Assembly (NCBI GenBank): GCA_034359265.1
Contig: CP136896.1
Location: forward strand, 14,229,501-14,293,500
From: Canna indica
Lineage: Eukaryota; Streptophyta; Magnoliopsida; Zingiberales; Cannaceae
Direction of reading: 5' to 3'
Length of the DNA stretch: 64,000 nucleotides
Positions 34,806-46,550 of this stretch are shown here, piece after piece. Position 1 is the first letter of the stretch, and each line of letters opens with the position of its first letter. The translations under genes were made by a program, and so were the position numbers. The notes under the pieces were generated by a model, which ran no database searches, was not told the origin of the DNA, and saw only the letters and a program-made list of their open reading frames with translations.

Positions 34806-36424
34806 CTACAAAAAGAGAAGGGACTATTTTAGGTACCCAAATTTTCTTGGGTCCTCGAGTGTTAGTCATCTTAGGAACCCAAGTTAATCTAGCATGTGGG
34901 TTCCTCCTTAATGCACAATCTCTAGCCATATGGCCAAATATATCGTATGAAAAACAACTTCCATTAAACTTTCTTCTATTGTGTGTGAGAGCATAGAAGT
35001 GTGATGACTTTCTAACATGGACAACCTTAGGTATGGCATTTTGTAAGGTTATCATTTTTTTATTTAGCATGCAAAGTTCCTTTTTTAGACTTAGGTTGCT
35101 ATCATTCAAGTGCTCCACTTGAACACTTAAGTACTTGTTTTCATCTTCCAATTTTTTGTTTTCATTTTCTAAGTTTTTCTTAGCATCATCTAGGGCATGC
35201 TTTTCTTCCTTAAGTGTATCTACTTCTTTCCTTAATGCATTGCATGAGAGTAGCAAATTATCATTTTCAAGCTCTAAAGATTTATTGTCCTTTTTAAGCT
35301 CTTTAAACTTTTTCCTAATAGCATTAAATTCATCATGCATTTGATCAAATTCATTTTCTAGTTCTTCTTGTATAAATGAAAGATCACCAAATGTAAATCT
35401 TACCTCATTGTCATTTGCCATCAAGCAAAGATTTGCCTTTTCACTCTTGGAGTCTTCTTCACTTGATGAAGGCTCGCTTTCATCCTATGAAGCCATCATT
35501 GCCTTCTTCTTCTTCTTTTTCTTCTTCTTGTATTTGTTCTTTTTGTGAGGGTTGGAGGTGGAAGCCATATTGAGAAGTGGGCAATCCTTCCTTAGATGCC
35601 CGGTTTTGTTGCAATTAAAGAATGTGTATCCTCCTCTTCCCTTTCTCATGCCTCCTCTCATGAAGCTCATGAATCTTCTTGCCAACATTGCCATTTCTTC
35701 AAAGTCGTCTGTCTCTTCCTCGGATGATGAGTATTCTTCACCCCAGTATGATGCTTTGAAGGCAATAGTCTTTCCTTTGGGGGCATCTTCCTCCTTGTAT
35801 TGCTTCATATGGGTCTCATGTGTCATGAGAGACCCAATGAGCTCGGTGATCTTCAAGGTGCTCATATCCTTTGCTTCCATGATTGCGATGACCTTGGGCT
35901 TCCAAGCTTTTGGAACGGAACGAAGGAGCTTTTGTTACCTTCTCCTATTCCCTTATCTCTCTACCAAGGTTAGCTAATCCATTTGTAATATTTTGAAATT
36001 GAGCATACATGACATCAATAGATTTATGCAATAACATTTTGAACATTTCATAATCATACATGAGTAGGTTTATCTTAGATTCCTTAACTTGTGAAGTACC
36101 TTCATGTGTAGTATCTAAGACTTTCCAAAGTTCATATGTGGACTTACAAGTAGAAATTCTATTGAACTCATTAATTGATAGACCACAATATAATGCATTG
36201 ACGGCCTTTGCATTTGCATTAAAGAGTTTAATCTCTTCTTGGTCCCACTCATCCATATCTTTAGTTGGTTGCTTATACTCTACTTGTATCATTCTCCATA
36301 CATCCATGCCTAGTGATTGTAGGAAGTCATTCATACGTATCTTCCAATAGGCATAGTTATTTCCATCGAACAATGGTGGAGTATGAGTAGTGGACCCTTG
36401 AGCTAGTTGGATTTCACTAGTCAT
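34780..36424 (-). pseudogene. Copia gag (SIRE-type)
   Basis: 36424-35945 is the UBN2 core (PPLFDGNNYAYWKIRMNDFL, YELWKVLDTTHEGTSQVK). A shift near 35940 leads to 35880-35485, with a knuckle whose first Cys is Phe (F-F-N-C...GHLRKDC) and a lysine tail. A further shift leads to 35424-34780, a long coiled coil and a second knuckle in which the second Cys is Tyr. It ends in the RGPKKIWVPK block before the protease. Two damaged zinc knuckles and three frames mark it as dead. Confidence 0.88.
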
Positions 36425-36468
36425 TCTAACTTGTAGGGCATATGGTTAAATCTAATCCTACAACCTTG

Positions 36469-36480
36469 CTCGGATACCAA
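36469..36480 (-). other. Primer binding site of the SIRE-type element
   Basis: GCTCGGATACCAA on plus, one base from the LTR border at 36482. Minus strand TTGGTATCCGAGC matches initiator tRNA-Met with one change. Confidence 0.75.
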
Positions 36481-36539
36481 TTGTTGAGTGAAATCCCACA
36501 CTAGAAGACACTATAACATTTTTGATCTACTAGAACGAT

Positions 36540-36960
36540 CGAAACTGTTCCCATAGCATAAAAAACCGTGGCCATAGACCTATGGGAACGGTTTCCCCAT
36601 GTGTACTAAAATCCGCCGTTCCGCTAGGCTATAGGAATGGTTTTCCTAACTATGGGCACACTGTCAAAAAAATCATTCCTATAGCTTGAGCTTATGGGAA
36701 CGGTTCCGAAACTATTCCTATAGTTTTAGCCTATGGGAACGGTTCCAAAACCGTTCCCGTAGCTTACGCCTATGGGAACGATTTTGGAACCGTTCTTGTA
36801 GCTTGCACCTATGGGAATGATTTTGGAACCGTTCTTGTATCTTGCGCCTATGGGAACGGTTCCAAAACCGTTCCTGTAGCTTGCGCCTATGGGAACGATT
36901 CCAAAACCGTTCCTGTAGCTTGATAGGAATGGTTCAAAACCGTTCCTATAGACTCATAAC
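36540..36960. repeat. Left subterminal array, CACTA family D
   Basis: About ten units combining CCTATGGGAACGGTT and AACCGTTCC.GTAGC, in both orientations, typical of TNPA binding regions. Confidence 0.88.
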
Positions 36961-37219
36961 TCATGTTTAGGAACAACTTTAAGCGTTCCTATATTATTTT
37001 ATTTTAGAAACAATTTTAGTATGTTCCTGTAACTGCATTTAAATATATTTCATATAAGAGGACAATTTGATATCAAATTTCCTAAAACATAATATTAATT
37101 AATTCTAAAATGATTTTCATTCATAAAAATTCCACGTAAAATTAATCCATTCAAAAATAAAAAATATTCACAATTAAAGTATTACTATTACATGTGAAAT
37201 TAATCTACATCTTCCCCTT

Positions 37220-37460
37220 CCAAATTAGCTAAGTCATCTTGATGATTATCTCCTTCGTGAAGTTCATCTTTCATATCCTAAATCATCATTTTTCTGCACA
37301 AATCAATTAATAATTAAAAACGATAAAAAAGATTTCATAATCATGTATTAAACTAAAATTACCTGATTTTGTGGATGACGTGTGGAAGTGGAAGAACCAA
37401 AGATACTATTGGCGGTGATGATGTCCTTGGCGGGCTCCTTGGTCACCCTGGTGGTGATCT
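37220..37460 (-). other. Possible two-exon coding remnant in CACTA family D
   Basis: The minus strand from 37459 gives ITTRVTKEPAKDIITANSIF and on to a GT donor at about 37362. After an intron with an AG near 37300, a frame with DELHEGDNHQDDLANLEGED ends in a stop near 37204. The acidic end recalls the acidic tail of the CACTA protein at 3374-3592. Origin not determined. Confidence 0.35.
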
Positions 37461-40400
37461 AAAAGAAATCAAACAACATTGGAATCTCAAAAGATGGCTT
37501 AGACCAATACAACCAGATCATTCATCCTGTAAAGCATTGAAGACATAAAGTTTCATCCTAAAATGAACAAAAATCTAATGGAGAATCAATTGATAAACAA
37601 TGTCAATGAAGATATAAAGATAAGGCTCACGAATCAAATGGAAACATTCTTGCAGGTACAAAGATAAGGAAAATTTGAAGGTCAAAATAAAACATTCCTT
37701 TTAGAATGAAGGAAAAAATACAGGCAATAGCACAAAAGTGTCCCATTATTTCCAATTTCTGCAGAGTGCAGTCAGTCAAGTTATAGTACAAAATTCCAAA
37801 CAGGTTGCAATTAACTATAACCACTATCATCCATGTGCTGACTTATTTCTCTTACTTTGAGCTGGTTGATATCAAACTAACCCACTCAGATTGGGAAATG
37901 ATCTCAAGCAATCCATAATGATGATTGACTATTCCTGGAATGAAAAGGTGCAACATTGCTTTCCTATGAGTCTTAGCATATACCAACCTTCAATGCGATA
38001 ATTGATGGATTAAAACCTTTAACACAAACATAATCTATACCTATTGATAACCAAAAAAAGATATTGAGTCTAACATCAACTTTTGAAATCTAAATTGAAG
38101 CATCTTTTAGCCATTAGACAAAGAAAGGAAATAAAATCGTCATGGAAGTCTCCTATAGATTTAGACACCCTTGGTTGTTGGACATTATTGCTTCTGCACA
38201 GAAGTAATGTCATGGATTTGGTCTGTGGGAAGCTATGCAAAGGCAGTGAACTAAATCCATCGTTCAAGACAAACTGTAAATTGTCTAGTCTCCAAATTCT
38301 TTATCCAAGTTTCTTTTTCCAAAAGAAAGGAATTAACTATGTCCAATTAAACTACTTACTAAATGATAATCAAACTGGATCAAAAAAATAGATAAATATC
38401 CATGGATTATGGCAAGACAAACAAAAGAACATCCATGGATATTTATTGAAAAGGTAGAACATGCATTAGAGTTACGGTGAAGTCTCAACTTAACATGCAT
38501 TATTCCTAGAAGTACATCAACATCTAATATGGGAATAGTATTGCAGTGGCATGATCAGACAGAATCAAAGAATAGTCAACATCAAACAATTAAGGAATCA
38601 AAGATGTGGGCCAAAGTCCACTTTGTATGGGTGGATCATGAGGAGAAGTTGGGTGGATCATGAGGAGAGCAACTTCTTTGTTCTACCCAACAATACATGA
38701 CCTAATCCAAAATCTAATGACTTCTAGTTTTATTCTGAAAAAGAATGGATGAAGGGGAACAAAGTTGTCACTTTGGTAGTTATATCTCATCATCAGTTAG
38801 TTAACACATCAGATGAATAAAAAAAAGATATAGCAATGCATTAATTGTACTGATAATTATGATCTAAAACATAAGGGAAAACTTAAGGGTAGGTATAATT
38901 AATCCATATGTTGCAGTGAAAGGTGGTTGTTTGCTACACAAAGATTTTCTTATTTCAAGGAGTTTCTTTTTCTTTTTTGTAGAAGCAAAGTTCTTTGGAC
39001 CTAATTATTAGAATATGATTAATGGTGGAGCACCAACACTTTGGCCGTGAACGACAAACTTTGTAGCATTCTCATAGTATATTGGCTATGGGAATGGTTT
39101 AGATATATCCTCATCGAAGAAGAGTTAGCAGTCAACAAATATATCCTCCATGGCTTAGATGTCTAAGAGAATATTCAATTCATAAAATGTATTAAAGTGT
39201 ATGTATATTTTGAAGAGGATAATGTTATTACTAAAAAATTGCAAAAGAGAAAACATGTGAGGCAGTCAAGAACAAATGCAAAAGGCGAAGAATTGACAGC
39301 ATACCTCTATCAAAGTTTCTTCAACACTAAGGTCAAAAACATTGCTAGCCTTAATCGGATATCTTCCTCTGACCTGTCCAAGAAATCAATCACATTTTCA
39401 CGATTTTGAAAAAAGAGCGAAAAACCTCAAATAACAACTACAAAAAGCAGTAAAAGATCAAACACATGCCTTGCCGAAAATCCCTTGCCAACATGATGCA
39501 ATGGGAGTCTTACTACATATCAATCTACATATGGTTCATCAATTATCTCATCATGTTCGACCAACATCTCACAAAGACAAACTCAACAAGAAAATGGCAT
39601 CAAAAATGAGTAAAAGCAATTAAGTGAGAAAACAGTTCCTTTTTCCTTGCAGTTAACTTCTTGGTCAGTATGCTCATGTAAATGAACAAAAATCAGCAAT
39701 TAAGTGATTCATTCTAACTCATAAGACCAGTCAAACTAGAAGCTATCAACAGCTTAAAGCAACTTACTACTATGAAGCATGAAAAGAAAGAAATGAGTAA
39801 AAACAAAAGAGAGAGAGAGAGAGATTCAGATTCACACGATGAATATGTCAAGTTACAGTTTCCTGCAATTAGCTCAACTATAACTCAATGGGAGTGAAAA
39901 CTATCCTACATGATTGGATGATGATGATATTCTTGACCAACTACATCATGTCATACATGAAGCTAAATTGAGAAATCACTTGTTTTCTTTGCATCTGAAG
40001 ACTGATCTAAAGCATAACACATTGCTATGCTATAAAGTTAAATTTGTTTCCTTGGATAATGATTTTCTTAGCCGATGAAAATCATTGCCACTCTATTGAA
40101 CTTATCAATGACAAGAATGCATTTCATAACAAATAGGTGTCACTAGTTTTTTCTTTTTTGAATAAAGTTAATTGATAAAATTAATACAGTTTTCAAGATA
40201 TACAAATATGAAAATTTACCCCCCCCCCCCCTACAAGCGTTCAATGAGGCTAACTATGTATAACTTGCTCATGAAATTCTTGAAGGCTAAGGATATTGAG
40301 TCCCCTGATGAAGCCATTATTTCTAATTGATCTAATGCTGATATGAAACTAGGTTATGAAACTATTGCATCTCAATCTCAATATCAAATGGCACTGATAT

Positions 40401-40786
40401 GAAACTATTGCAGAAGGTAAATGAAGAGAAAAAACACATTAGTTATATACAATATATGATACAAATGTTTCATAGTAGTTTAGCATCCTGGAGTTTGTTG
40501 TTAGGTAATATGTATAGTTTAGCTTCATGATTCGTATGTAACCTGTACTTGATAACACTTGTTAGACTTTGAAGATTTGACAAATCTAGAAGCACTCAAG
40601 CACCACTTGCTTCATGGTAATATAAATAAGAGGTGGTAACATCTTCATTAAGAGCACTATATTGTCCTACCAACAGCCACTAGTTGACTGATTAAAAACT
40701 TGGTTTATATCATCATTTATAAAAGAACTATTCTATACATGAAGAGAGTAATATAAATATTACCTGCATAAAAGAACAATTCATAC
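37461..40786. other. Interior of CACTA family D, no recognised gene
   Basis: AT-rich, without long coding frames on either strand. Short frames (for example 38083-38391) show no family features. A C12 run lies at about 40220 and a (GA)n stretch at about 39811. It may hold introns or further captured pieces that I could not identify. Confidence 0.4.
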
Positions 40787-41465
40787 CAGGGAGTTTGACA
40801 TCTTTAAGTAATTTCCAATTGACAACTTTGCAGAATGAATTCCTTGTTCATCTGCTTTCTTCATAGTAATCCCCACCGGTTCCGATCCACTAATCCCCCA
40901 ATAATATAGATTTTATTTGGATCAATCTTCTCTGGTATAATTTCCACATCAGCAGTTAGATAGACAAGATTATCCTTATTCTCTTGGAAAGTTTCAATAT
41001 AAGATTATCCTGGAATTTTTTTAAAAATTGGTGTCTATCTCTCCTTGGCATCTTGTCAATGGTCAACCAGAGATGAGTTGGTGATGCACATCTCCCGTTT
41101 ACTGCATAACAATACATGATCTGCAACTTCCATTAGCTAAGAAATAAACTCATAGTAAAATAATCACTTCCTGTGTTTAAGGAATACAATGTAGTTTTAA
41201 AGAAAATAACAGATATTTAAAAGAATTAACAATAATTTCTGGGAGTAACGTAAAATTAAGGACAAGAAGCAAATTTAAGGGGAGAATTGATTGCCACCTG
41301 TTGAACGAGGCTGTGGATCTCGTTGGGCATCATGAGATCTGAGAACTCGAGGTCGAGCACCACCTTAGGGACAATCTCGACATCCCTCCTCAGTTGCTCG
41401 GCACGCATCTTGCGCTCCGCTCGCCGCCCCCACCCGCTCTCGTCGTAACTCCTACCGCTCCACAA
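40787..41465 (-). pseudogene. Captured fragment of a TRM10-type tRNA (guanine-9-N1)-methyltransferase gene
   Basis: TRM10 enzymes methylate N1 of guanine 9 in tRNA with a SPOUT fold. Exon 41465-41298 (minus) encodes RRAERKMRAEQLRRDVEIVP, then KVVLDLEFSDLMMPNEIHSLVQQ, and ends at a GT donor. After an intron, 41120-40787 encodes IMYCYAVNGRCASPTHLWLT. Then, after a small deletion and frameshift, come YIETFQENKDNLVYLTADVE, NKIYIIGGLVDRNRW and, after another shift, ITMKKADEQGIHSAKL and NYLKMSNS, ending at a GTATGA donor. The C-terminal exon was not found. Both pieces lie wholly inside the CACTA element, so this is a transduplicate. Confidence 0.85.
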
Positions 41466-41820
41466 TCAGTCGCTCCTGCTCTTCCTCCTTACCTGGATCG
41501 GGCAACGAGAGTTAGCAGTTGTGTGTGTCGAGAGAGAGAACAAATGAGCCCTTACCTCCTCCGCCTCCCACATCACTGCAGGCGACTGAGGTGGGAAGGC
41601 GAAGCGTTGAAAAGAGGGGCGCTGCTCAGAAGAAGGGGTAGATCGGAACACATAGGATCGAAGAAGGGGGAAGGAGGCAGAAGGGGGCGAACCAGTGGAG
41701 CAGCGGGCGTGGGAAGAGTTAGAGACGGGTTAGGGATCGTGAGAATGAGAGGTAAAGGGAATATAATTTTGGGATGGAGGAAATTTGAAAATTCATTGGA
41801 GGTGAAAAGGGGTAAAATTT
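41466..41820. other. GC-rich leader-like part of CACTA family D
   Basis: GC-rich sequence with a (GA)n stretch, GAGAGAGAGAACAAATGAGCCC, near 41531, and CTCCGCCTCCC. It lies upstream of the captured exon on the minus strand, so it may be the promoter/leader of the captured gene. The plus-strand 222-aa frame across it is not supported by any feature. Confidence 0.4.
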
Positions 41821-42110
41821 CGGGCCATATAGGAACGGTTTTAAGTGCGAGATTTAAGAATGATTTTTTTATTATTTCATTTTTGACATATAAGAACAAT
41901 TTTGAGATTTTTAAAAGGGAACGATTATTTTTTTGTTCCCATAGTATATTAGCTAAGGGAACAATTTTTAAAATCGTTCCCATATATTGGATAAGGGAAC
42001 AGTTTTTATTTGTTCCCATAGTATATTGGCTAAGGGAACAATTTTCAGAACCGTTCCTATAAGTGATGTATGGGAACACTTTTTTGACCGTTTCCAAAAG
42101 TAGCGTGGTC
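41821..42110. repeat. Right subterminal array, CACTA family D
   Basis: Repeats of GGGAACGGTTTT / AATCGTTCCCATA type and TATTGGCTAAGGGAACA, inverted relative to 36540-36960. Confidence 0.85.
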
Positions 42111-42135
42111 GTAGATCCAAAATGTTGTAGTGAGG

Positions 42136-42841
42136 GGGTTGAATAGTGTTGGGTTACTTTACCAAGTTACTTCAATTTCTTTTTTAATCAATTTCAACTT
42201 TAACCAAATGTAAGTGCAGCTAAGTAATGTTCGTTAGCGACTATGAAGCACAATTATAGACAAACACACAAGGCAATGCTAACACACGAAAGTATAGTGG
42301 TTCGGCCAACCACCTACTGCACTACCTTGGCTCCACACCAAGGATTTCTAACCAAGTACTTTATAAATTTTATGTTTCCCTTTGAATATAACTAAGGACT
42401 CGATTCTCAACCCTTTGAGAACTCCTAAACCTATTCACCTAGGAAAAACACAATTCTATAAAGTAAACTCTAAGTGTTTACACTAGCACACCTAGCAAGC
42501 TAACCAATAAAAACAAGTTCAAATAATAATTAAAATTAGAATGAAAAGAGCTAAAGAATAAACCAAGACAAAGTGCTCTTTTCCAAGCCTTCAATGCCTC
42601 CAACTCCCCAAGGTGTTGAGATCGAATCGACGCCGGAGTTGAGAGAAGATGAGCGCTTGAGAAATCGTTGATCGGAGAAGCGAGCGCAAGCCAATCAAGC
42701 TCTAGAAGGCACAAATCACTCTTTTGGAAGCTTATCTTAGTTGTTAAGAAGAATTAAAGAAGTTAGGTGAGGGGTATTTATAAGCCCTCAATAGAACGGC
42801 TCCTCAACGGGCATTTTCTCGTCCGTTGGACGCCGACCGAT
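42136..42841 (-). repeat. 5' LTR of the SIRE-type element, outer end lost
   Basis: Continues 36482-36508 after the CACTA insertion and follows 29995-30705 almost base for base, for example TGTTGGGTTACTTTACCAA and CACACGAAAGTATAGTGGTT. At GACGCCGACCGATCG the match to the left LTR ends. Its GGTCGACC array and outer U3 are gone, replaced by the end of another LTR type (42842-42951). Confidence 0.8.
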
Positions 42842-42951
42842 CGCTTGTCCTTTGAAAATATTTCTTCATGAAATCATTAGTTCTATGTTTGTTATCATCA
42901 AAACCGAGATTAAGACTAAGGTTGAAAACCTTAGGTCAACAGTCGATGTGA

Positions 42952-43181
42952 ACATATCTTATGTGGAGAGACTCGTTGAGAGTTTGGATCGTCAATTGAG
43001 GAAATTGAGGTCTAGTGATGATCCTGTGGTGAAGGCACGATGAGAACACCATTTAGGGTGGAAATCCACTTGGAAGGTTGAGATTGAGACGCGTGAGAAA
43101 TACCTGTACTTATTTGAGGACTTGGTAAGTCTCCTAGCCTACCTTTAAATTCGAGGACAAATTTTCTGTAAGGTGGAAGAT
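42952..43181 (+). pseudogene. Gypsy chromovirus integrase C-terminus (chromodomain) and polypurine tract
   Basis: The plus frame gives VERLVESLDRQLRKLRSSDD, a stop at about 43041 and then W.STWKVEIETREKYLYLFED, the usual chromodomain end of Tekay/Del-type gypsy integrases. AATTCGAGGACAAATTTTC and GTAAGGTGGAAGAT follow, the typical tract before the 3' LTR. The rest of pol is not in the window. Confidence 0.75.
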
Positions 43182-44895
43182 TGTAATACCTATGACTGTA
43201 TTTATGATTGCAGGCCGAGACTCGGATTTCGCCCTGAGCAAGTCGAAGAGATCGCAAAAATCATGGTCTGAGGTATGACTCACGTACGCGTGTTTAATTA
43301 AGTTAATGGATTTAATTTTAAGCTTATGTGGACGAGTTAGATTTTAGGACTTGTTGGGTGCGATTTTAATGAGTTTTGGACTCGTTTAGTCATGTAACTT
43401 AAGTGAGGGGTAAAATAGTCATTTTGTGACTTAAGTGATTAGTGATTATTTAATTTTGGCTATTTGAGAGGGTCGAACCTTTGCAGCCCTCTCTTGGGCT
43501 CGCGAACCAGTGAGAGGAGAGAGGAACGGCGACAATTTGGTGGTATTCCAACACGAATGTACTCATCGGTGTTCTTCAAGGCCTTCGCTTGGGGGAAAGA
43601 CGGAGGATTTTTACAGGGTGAGTGACCCTATACTTTAAGGGTTTTCCCACTTTTGGGGCTTCCCTTGTTTGGGTGTTTTGATGATGGATTCTTGTAATGT
43701 TTTCTTGGCTTCTTGAATTGTTCCTTGGCTTCTATGCATGCGATTTGATTCCTATGGTGCGGTTTGGTTAGGGCAACCCTAGGGATCCTAGGGGCCGGTT
43801 GATAGAGTCCTAGTAGATGGATCTTTAGGGGCCGTTTGATGATGAATTACCCTTGTGGATGAATTCCCTCAATATGAGGTTTAAAACTATGATTTTGATT
43901 GAGTTTTGGGAGAGAAAAACTCCCCTTGTTTCATTGATGTTAGTGACCCTAAATTAGGAGGGTAGACCCTAATTGTTTGGTCGTTAAGTTAAGAGAATAA
44001 TTGTGGTGATTTGGGGATGGCCGGGACTTATTTTTGACTGTCCAAATTCTCTTGTTGAGTATGGATTGATCATGCTCACCAAGTGTTTGGTGAAATGCCA
44101 CACCCACATATGTATTACCAAATCCCCAATAAATTTTGCCAAATTTGTAAATCGGCATATGATATGTGTGTGGGAGCTATATATGGTTGTTTTGGCTGAG
44201 TTTAAGGGCCGGACACCCTATGATTATGTGGTTATAAGGATCAAGCCTAAGGGTATGCAATCTGTTAAGAAATCGTTAGGAGGCATGTATGACACATGGG
44301 TTGGAGACCGAGTGTCGTCTTATTAACGCGAAATGTCAGGGTCGGTTAGTACAAAGTATGTAAAATCTCGATATCAAATTTCAGCGGATTATGAGCTGGG
44401 GTTGAAGGGTTTAGGAAATTTCTAAAAGGGCTTAGTGAATCTGCCCATTTATGCACTTAGCAGCTTTTTATATTAAGTTGGTGAGTTCGACGCGACATAC
44501 AGAGAGCGAGTTGTTGTCCTACGCCAACGAAACTTTGGGAGAAGCTTGTAGGATATATGGACAAGCTTACGACATAAATTTGAGGTAATTGAGCTAAGAA
44601 TTGGCGGCTTTAAGAATTTAGCAAGATGACTAGTTGAAATTGTGAAATTATGTTTGTGATTGTAGAATCTAGATTGACATATTCGTCATTTTATTTCGTG
44701 GTCGATTCGTCAACCAAATGGCTTGAAACTTAAGGGATTGTTAGTATGTTATGCAGACATACTAAGTATGTGATTTTTGTAGCCAATATACCGAGAATTA
44801 AGGGTTTGACAATAGTGCCAAAAGTGCATTTGAAACTATTTGAGAAACTTGGAAATTTGGCTAAGTGTTGAGAAATTCTCTTACATCCTTAAATA

Positions 44896-45324
44896 TAGGG
44901 GTGGCAGAAATGGGCACGGCCCGAGCATGGCACGATAATTGCGTGCTTGGGCTGAGAAGTTTAGCCCGATAGGCTTATCGGGCCGGGCCGATCTGATAAA
45001 AGTGGGGGCTGAAGCGGGCCGGCCCTTATCTTGCCGGGTCGGCCCGCTAAAACTGGGAAGATTGCCTACTGATGAAGACATTGTAGATAGGATCAGTATC
45101 GTACTAGAAAGATACAATGATGTTATGAAGGCATCAAAATCAGTAATTTCCCTCAATGCAAAGCATATTGTAACTTAAGAAGAATTTATCAATGCCATCA
45201 CTAATGTTGATGGTGTAGGAGGTGACAAACACAAGCAATATGCACTTTACTAACTCGCGGGCCGTGTTGGGCTGCAAATTTCCGGCCCACACAGTTAGCG
45301 GGCCGGCCCGTTTTGCCACCTCTA
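44896..45324. mobile_element. hAT-type MITE with 8-bp TSD and coding-like core
   Basis: Terminal inverted repeats TAGGGGTGGCA and TTGCCACCTCTA, GC-rich GGGCCGGCCCG words near both ends, and perfect 8-bp target duplications CTTAAATA (44888-44895 and 45325-45332), the hAT signature. The central 45055-45240 is different in composition and encodes LPTDEDIVDRISIVLERYND, a run to a stop at 45176, and then EEFINAITNVDGVGGDKHKQ. It is not recognised as hAT transposase. Confidence 0.92.
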
Positions 45325-45519
45325 CTTAAATATGGACTATTTTGATATGATGATTATGTTGTATGTTATACCATGATAGATTAACTTTTATTTCTGATAT
45401 TGATTGAGTATTTGTCTATATGATGAAATGACATCTAATTTGTGTATTTCTATGTTCATTTACTATTGTTATATTCCACACCTTATCCATGTGGTTGATG
45501 TTGTGAGATTCTGACTGGT

Positions 45520-45745
45520 TACAGGGGATGCCCTGAAGAGACGGTTCCGAAAACTCATCCGATGAGAGGGGGTGCCATGGAGAGACGACACTTGGTGAGT
45601 GATCAAGAAGCTCCAACCGGTGATTGGGAGTGCCCAAAGAGATGGCTCTGGAGGTCTATCAAGTGACGGGGGAGGTCCCGAAGAGATGGCTCTGGACTAG
45701 AGTATAGGGCCCACCTAGTGATTGGGTTGGTCACCCAAAGAGGTG
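45520..45745. repeat. Degenerate tandem repeat in the Tekay-like LTR
   Basis: About four units of roughly 55-60 bp, containing GAAGAGACGG / AAAGAGATGGCTCTGGA and CC.AGTGATTGGG.G words. A related array lies in reverse at 50925-51080. Confidence 0.75.
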
Positions 45746-46550
45746 TTATTGGACCGGGTAGCTCGCCAGGAGGCCACCCTGACGACCACCATTTTTATGT
45801 GGCTTATGTTGGAGAGAGATTTTCGACTTGTATCAGACAATGACTAGAGGGGCAGGTAGCGGCTAGTGTGTGTGTCCCGGGAGATGAGGCCACGATAGCC
45901 TGTTGTATGCTTTGTGATGCCATGTTTACATTATGATATGTGTTTGGTTGGAGGGATATTTTCCAATCATATCAGGCAGCGATTATTGCGCGTGCCCCTA
46001 GAGAGGAGGATCTGATGACGTATGATGTCATGTCTCTATTATGTTACCATACTTGTTATTATTGTTTGATGTCATGACCTCATTGGTTATATGCTGAGAT
46101 CACTGAAATATGAATTTAGCTTTTTACATGTTACTCTTTTCATATATGGTTAAATTGATTTTATTTTTGATGGCCAGTGATTCCATTCCACTCATTGAGT
46201 TATAAACTCATGCCCTCCTGCCTAAGTGTGCAGATTCAGGTGCGACAAGCAATGCTTACTATTGGTGACGCAAGCTCAGCGAGGAGATTTCATCCTGTCG
46301 CAGTTAGAGAGTCGAGTTTTGTAGTCGTACTTTGAGTTATTCTTACTATTGTAGTCTCTTGTGAGACATTTATTTCGAACTGCTGGAGTCATGGCATTTT
46401 TACTTCAGAGTTTGGAACCCAATTTTATGGGTGGTTACATATTATTGTTGAAGCACTCCTTTGCATTTCTTTTATTGTAGTCTTGTGTTAGACTTCGCGG
46501 TACGAGTGGTATTCTCGGCAAGTCACGTGACCCTGAATCGGGGCGTGACA

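Larger units (their letters stand above)
36509..42132. mobile_element. CACTA family D carrying a TRM10 gene fragment
   Basis: The left terminus CACTATAACATTTTTGATC and the right terminus (minus strand CACTACAACATTTTGGATC) match at 20 of 22 positions. The 3-bp flanks are AGA and AGG, and comparison with the intact LTR at 29990-30010 shows the target was CTAGAAGGGG, consistent with an AGG duplication with one change. Subterminal arrays of GGGAACGGTT words lie at both ends. No transposase was recognised. The element sits in the 5' LTR of the SIRE-type copia. Confidence 0.9.
29971..42841 (-). mobile_element. SIRE-type Ty1/copia retrotransposon, coding on minus strand
   Basis: Left LTR 29971-31291 and right LTR 36482-36508 plus 42136-42841 share their starts (TGTTGAGTGAAAT.CCACAC) and long stretches. 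Between them, on the minus strand, come gag, protease, integrase, reverse transcriptase and RNase H in copia order. The primer site lies at 36469-36480 and a polypurine tract (minus) next to 31291. The right LTR is split by a CACTA element and has lost its outer part. Confidence 0.85.
43182..46550 (+). repeat. 3' LTR of a Tekay-like gypsy element
   Basis: Begins TGTAATACCTATGAC after a polypurine tract and ends GGGGCGTGACA. Without the hAT insertion it is about 2.9 kb, a length usual for Tekay-type LTRs. It contains a degenerate tandem region at 45520-45745. The 5-bp flank after it is AAATT; the other LTR of this element is not in the window. Confidence 0.8.

Noticed and set aside
35552..35977. 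141-aa plus-strand ORF
   Set aside because: Antisense shadow of the copia gag on the minus strand.
38083..38391. 102-aa ORF in CACTA family D as another captured gene
   Set aside because: No recognisable motif or splice signals, and overlapping frames on the other strand are of similar quality.
41394..42062. 222-aa plus-strand ORF
   Set aside because: It lies antisense to the TRM10 exon and runs into the CACTA subterminal array; its lower half is made of the GGGAACGG repeats. No family features.
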